In this document: positions 63,350 to 64,000 of the stretch, in pieces
How the letters are laid out: the number at the start of each line of letters is the position of its first letter
Numbering within the stretch: position 1 is the first letter of the stretch
Source of the DNA: CAG-217 sp963638105
Lineage (GTDB): Bacteria > Bacillota > Clostridia > Oscillospirales > Acutalibacteraceae
DNA: 64,000 nucleotides
Assembly (NCBI GenBank): GCA_963638105.1
Contig: CAVHPP010000002.1
Span: forward strand, 62,001-126,000
Direction of reading: 5' to 3'
Program-made: the position numbers and the translations under genes
The notes under the pieces: model-generated
Told to the model about the DNA's origin: nothing
The model's database searches: none
Seen by the model: only the letters and a program-made list of their open reading frames with translations

Positions 63350-63817
63350 ATGGCGTTGGAAGAACAGGTGGTGGATCGGCTGATCCACTTGGGTTATACC
63401 GTTTCATTTGCAGAGTCTTGCACCGGCGGGCTGTGTTGCGGCACGCTGGTAAATGTGGCCAATGCATCCAAGGTGCTGAATGCCAGCTTTGTAACTTATG
63501 CCAATGCGGCGAAAATTCGTTTTTTGGGCGTGGAGGCGGATACGATCTTGAATTATGGCGTAGTCAGCGAGCAGGTGGCGGCGCAAATGGCACGGGGCGT
63601 GGCCAAGACGGCAGAGAGCAGTGTGGGCGTTGGCATTACCGGTATCGCCGGCCCCGGCGGCGGTACGGCCCAAAAGCCGGTGGGCATGGTCTGCTTTGGC
63701 TTTTGCGTGCAGGATCAGGTGCAGACCTATACTTGCCAATTTGGCAATTTGGGTCGCAACCGGGTGCGCGAGTCTGCTGTGAAATTCGTTTTCTCCAAAT
63801 TGCTGGAGATTTTGTAA
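63350..63817 (+). CDS. CinA C-terminal domain protein (nicotinamide-nucleotide amidase type)
   Basis: A 155-residue stand-alone CinA C-terminal domain, which in PncC deamidates NMN to nicotinate mononucleotide in pyridine-nucleotide salvage. Conserved segments are FAESCTGGLCCGTLVNV, SFVTYANAAKIRFLGV, VSEQVAAQMARGVAK and GITGIAGPGGGTAQKPVGMV. The ATG at 63350 is chosen because AGAGGTGATGAA precedes it; upstream in-frame codons lie in promoter-like DNA. Confidence 0.9.
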   Translation: MALEEQVVDRLIHLGYTVSFAESCTGGLCCGTLVNVANASKVLNASFVTYANAAKIRFLGVEADTILNYGVVSEQVAAQMARGVAKTAESSVGVGITGIAGPGGGTAQKPVGMVCFGFCVQDQVQTYTCQFGNLGRNRVRESAVKFVFSKLLEIL

Positions 63818-63864
63818 GACCGGCAGCGCGGTTTTGTTTTTGCGCGGGAGTTGTGATTTTTCTC

Positions 63865-63893
63865 TTGATTTTCTCCGCGAAATATAGTATAAT
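63865..63893 (+). promoter_or_regulatory. Strong promoter before the tRNA-Thr sequence
   Basis: TTGATT (63865-63870), 17 bases, TATAAT (63888-63893), followed by a small hairpin GTGCTGCAACGCAGCAC (63901-63917) and then the tRNA. Confidence 0.85.
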
Positions 63894-63922
63894 CTTAGCC
63901 GTGCTGCAACGCAGCACGCTAT

Positions 63923-63960
63923 GCTGATATGGCTCAGTTGGTAGAGCAGCGCATTCGTAA
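63923..63960 (+). tRNA. 5' half of tRNA-Thr (CGT), sequence breaks off after the anticodon loop
   Basis: GCTGATA acceptor strand, T8, G9, D arm GCTC-AGTTGGTA-GAGC, then anticodon stem GCGCA and loop TTCGTAA, giving anticodon CGT. The next bases should be TGCGC to close the anticodon stem, but ACGGAAGGCTG follows and no T arm is found in the last 40 bases. The 3' half may lie beyond the window if an intron or inserted element splits the gene. A good promoter precedes it. Confidence 0.7.
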
Positions 63961-64000
63961 ACGGAAGGCTGTTCGCCGATTTAGGCTCAAAGCAAGCAAA

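Overview
The window looks like part of a metagenome-assembled or draft chromosome of a gut-type Gram-positive Clostridia member, probably in the Oscillospirales/Ruminococcaceae area. Grounds: sigma-A type promoters (TTGACA-N17-TATAAT), AGGAGG ribosome sites, sortase-like and polysaccharide-export genes, VanZ, tandem SipS-type signal peptidases, rpoBC-rpsL-rpsG-fusA-tuf order, and Clostridia-style secreted enzymes with Fn3 tails. A run of 10 Ns at 29045-29054 is a scaffold gap. Most of the window is GC-rich core sequence. AT-richer accessory stretches lie at about 26.4-30.5 kb and 59-63 kb.

Layout. 1-2.8 kb: end of the ATP synthase operon (atpG partial, atpD, atpC). 2.8-6.9 kb, minus strand: TSCPD protein, a GH36-like glycosidase and two type I signal peptidases. 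7.1-10.9 kb: inositol catabolism (iolG-iolD-iolE). 11-12.3 kb: secreted CAP protein, then an intergenic repeat mosaic. 12.6-16.8 kb: a DtxR-type regulator divergent from feoA-feoA-feoB-FeoB-associated-HMA, with several TTAG-N6-CTAA operator candidates, followed by a candidate structured RNA. 17-21.6 kb: AI-2E family permease; ACT protein, hom and lysC. 21.6-23.9 kb: F420-hydrogenase-beta-like protein and a pyruvyl transferase broken by one in-frame TAG. 24-26.4 kb: greA and lysS; this LysRS carries an N-terminal DUF1508-like repeat extension.

26.4-30.5 kb is an accessory island bounded on the far side by a degenerate copy of the lysS 3' end. It holds a small leader ORF plus terminator ahead of a GNAT acetyltransferase, an unknown protein with an OadB-like signature, gene fragments and a NUDIX protein. 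30.5-33.1 kb: BilS-like flavodoxin, MarR regulator, membrane protein, YjbR protein and an aldo/keto reductase fragment. 33.2-37.2 kb: ilvD, a sortase-like protein lacking the catalytic His, a membrane protein and a polysaccharide-type ABC ATPase. 37.2-46.5 kb: glucosaminidase with Fn3 tail, XRE regulator, TatD, metG, lipoprotein, nagB, VanZ and a peptide-type binding protein. 46.6-58.9 kb: rpoB, rpoC, rpsL, rpsG, fusA, tuf.

59-63.1 kb, next to a tRNA-Pro, is a decayed mobile-element segment. It contains a polyvalent-protein pseudogene with an ADP-ribosyltransferase-like domain and a mosaic of two unrecognised small protein families (called A and B here: A1, B1, B2, A2, B3) intermixed with degenerate copies of pieces of that pseudogene. 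This is the best candidate for something undescribed. The window ends with a CinA C-terminal-domain protein and a tRNA-Thr(CGT) whose sequence departs from a tRNA right after the anticodon loop.
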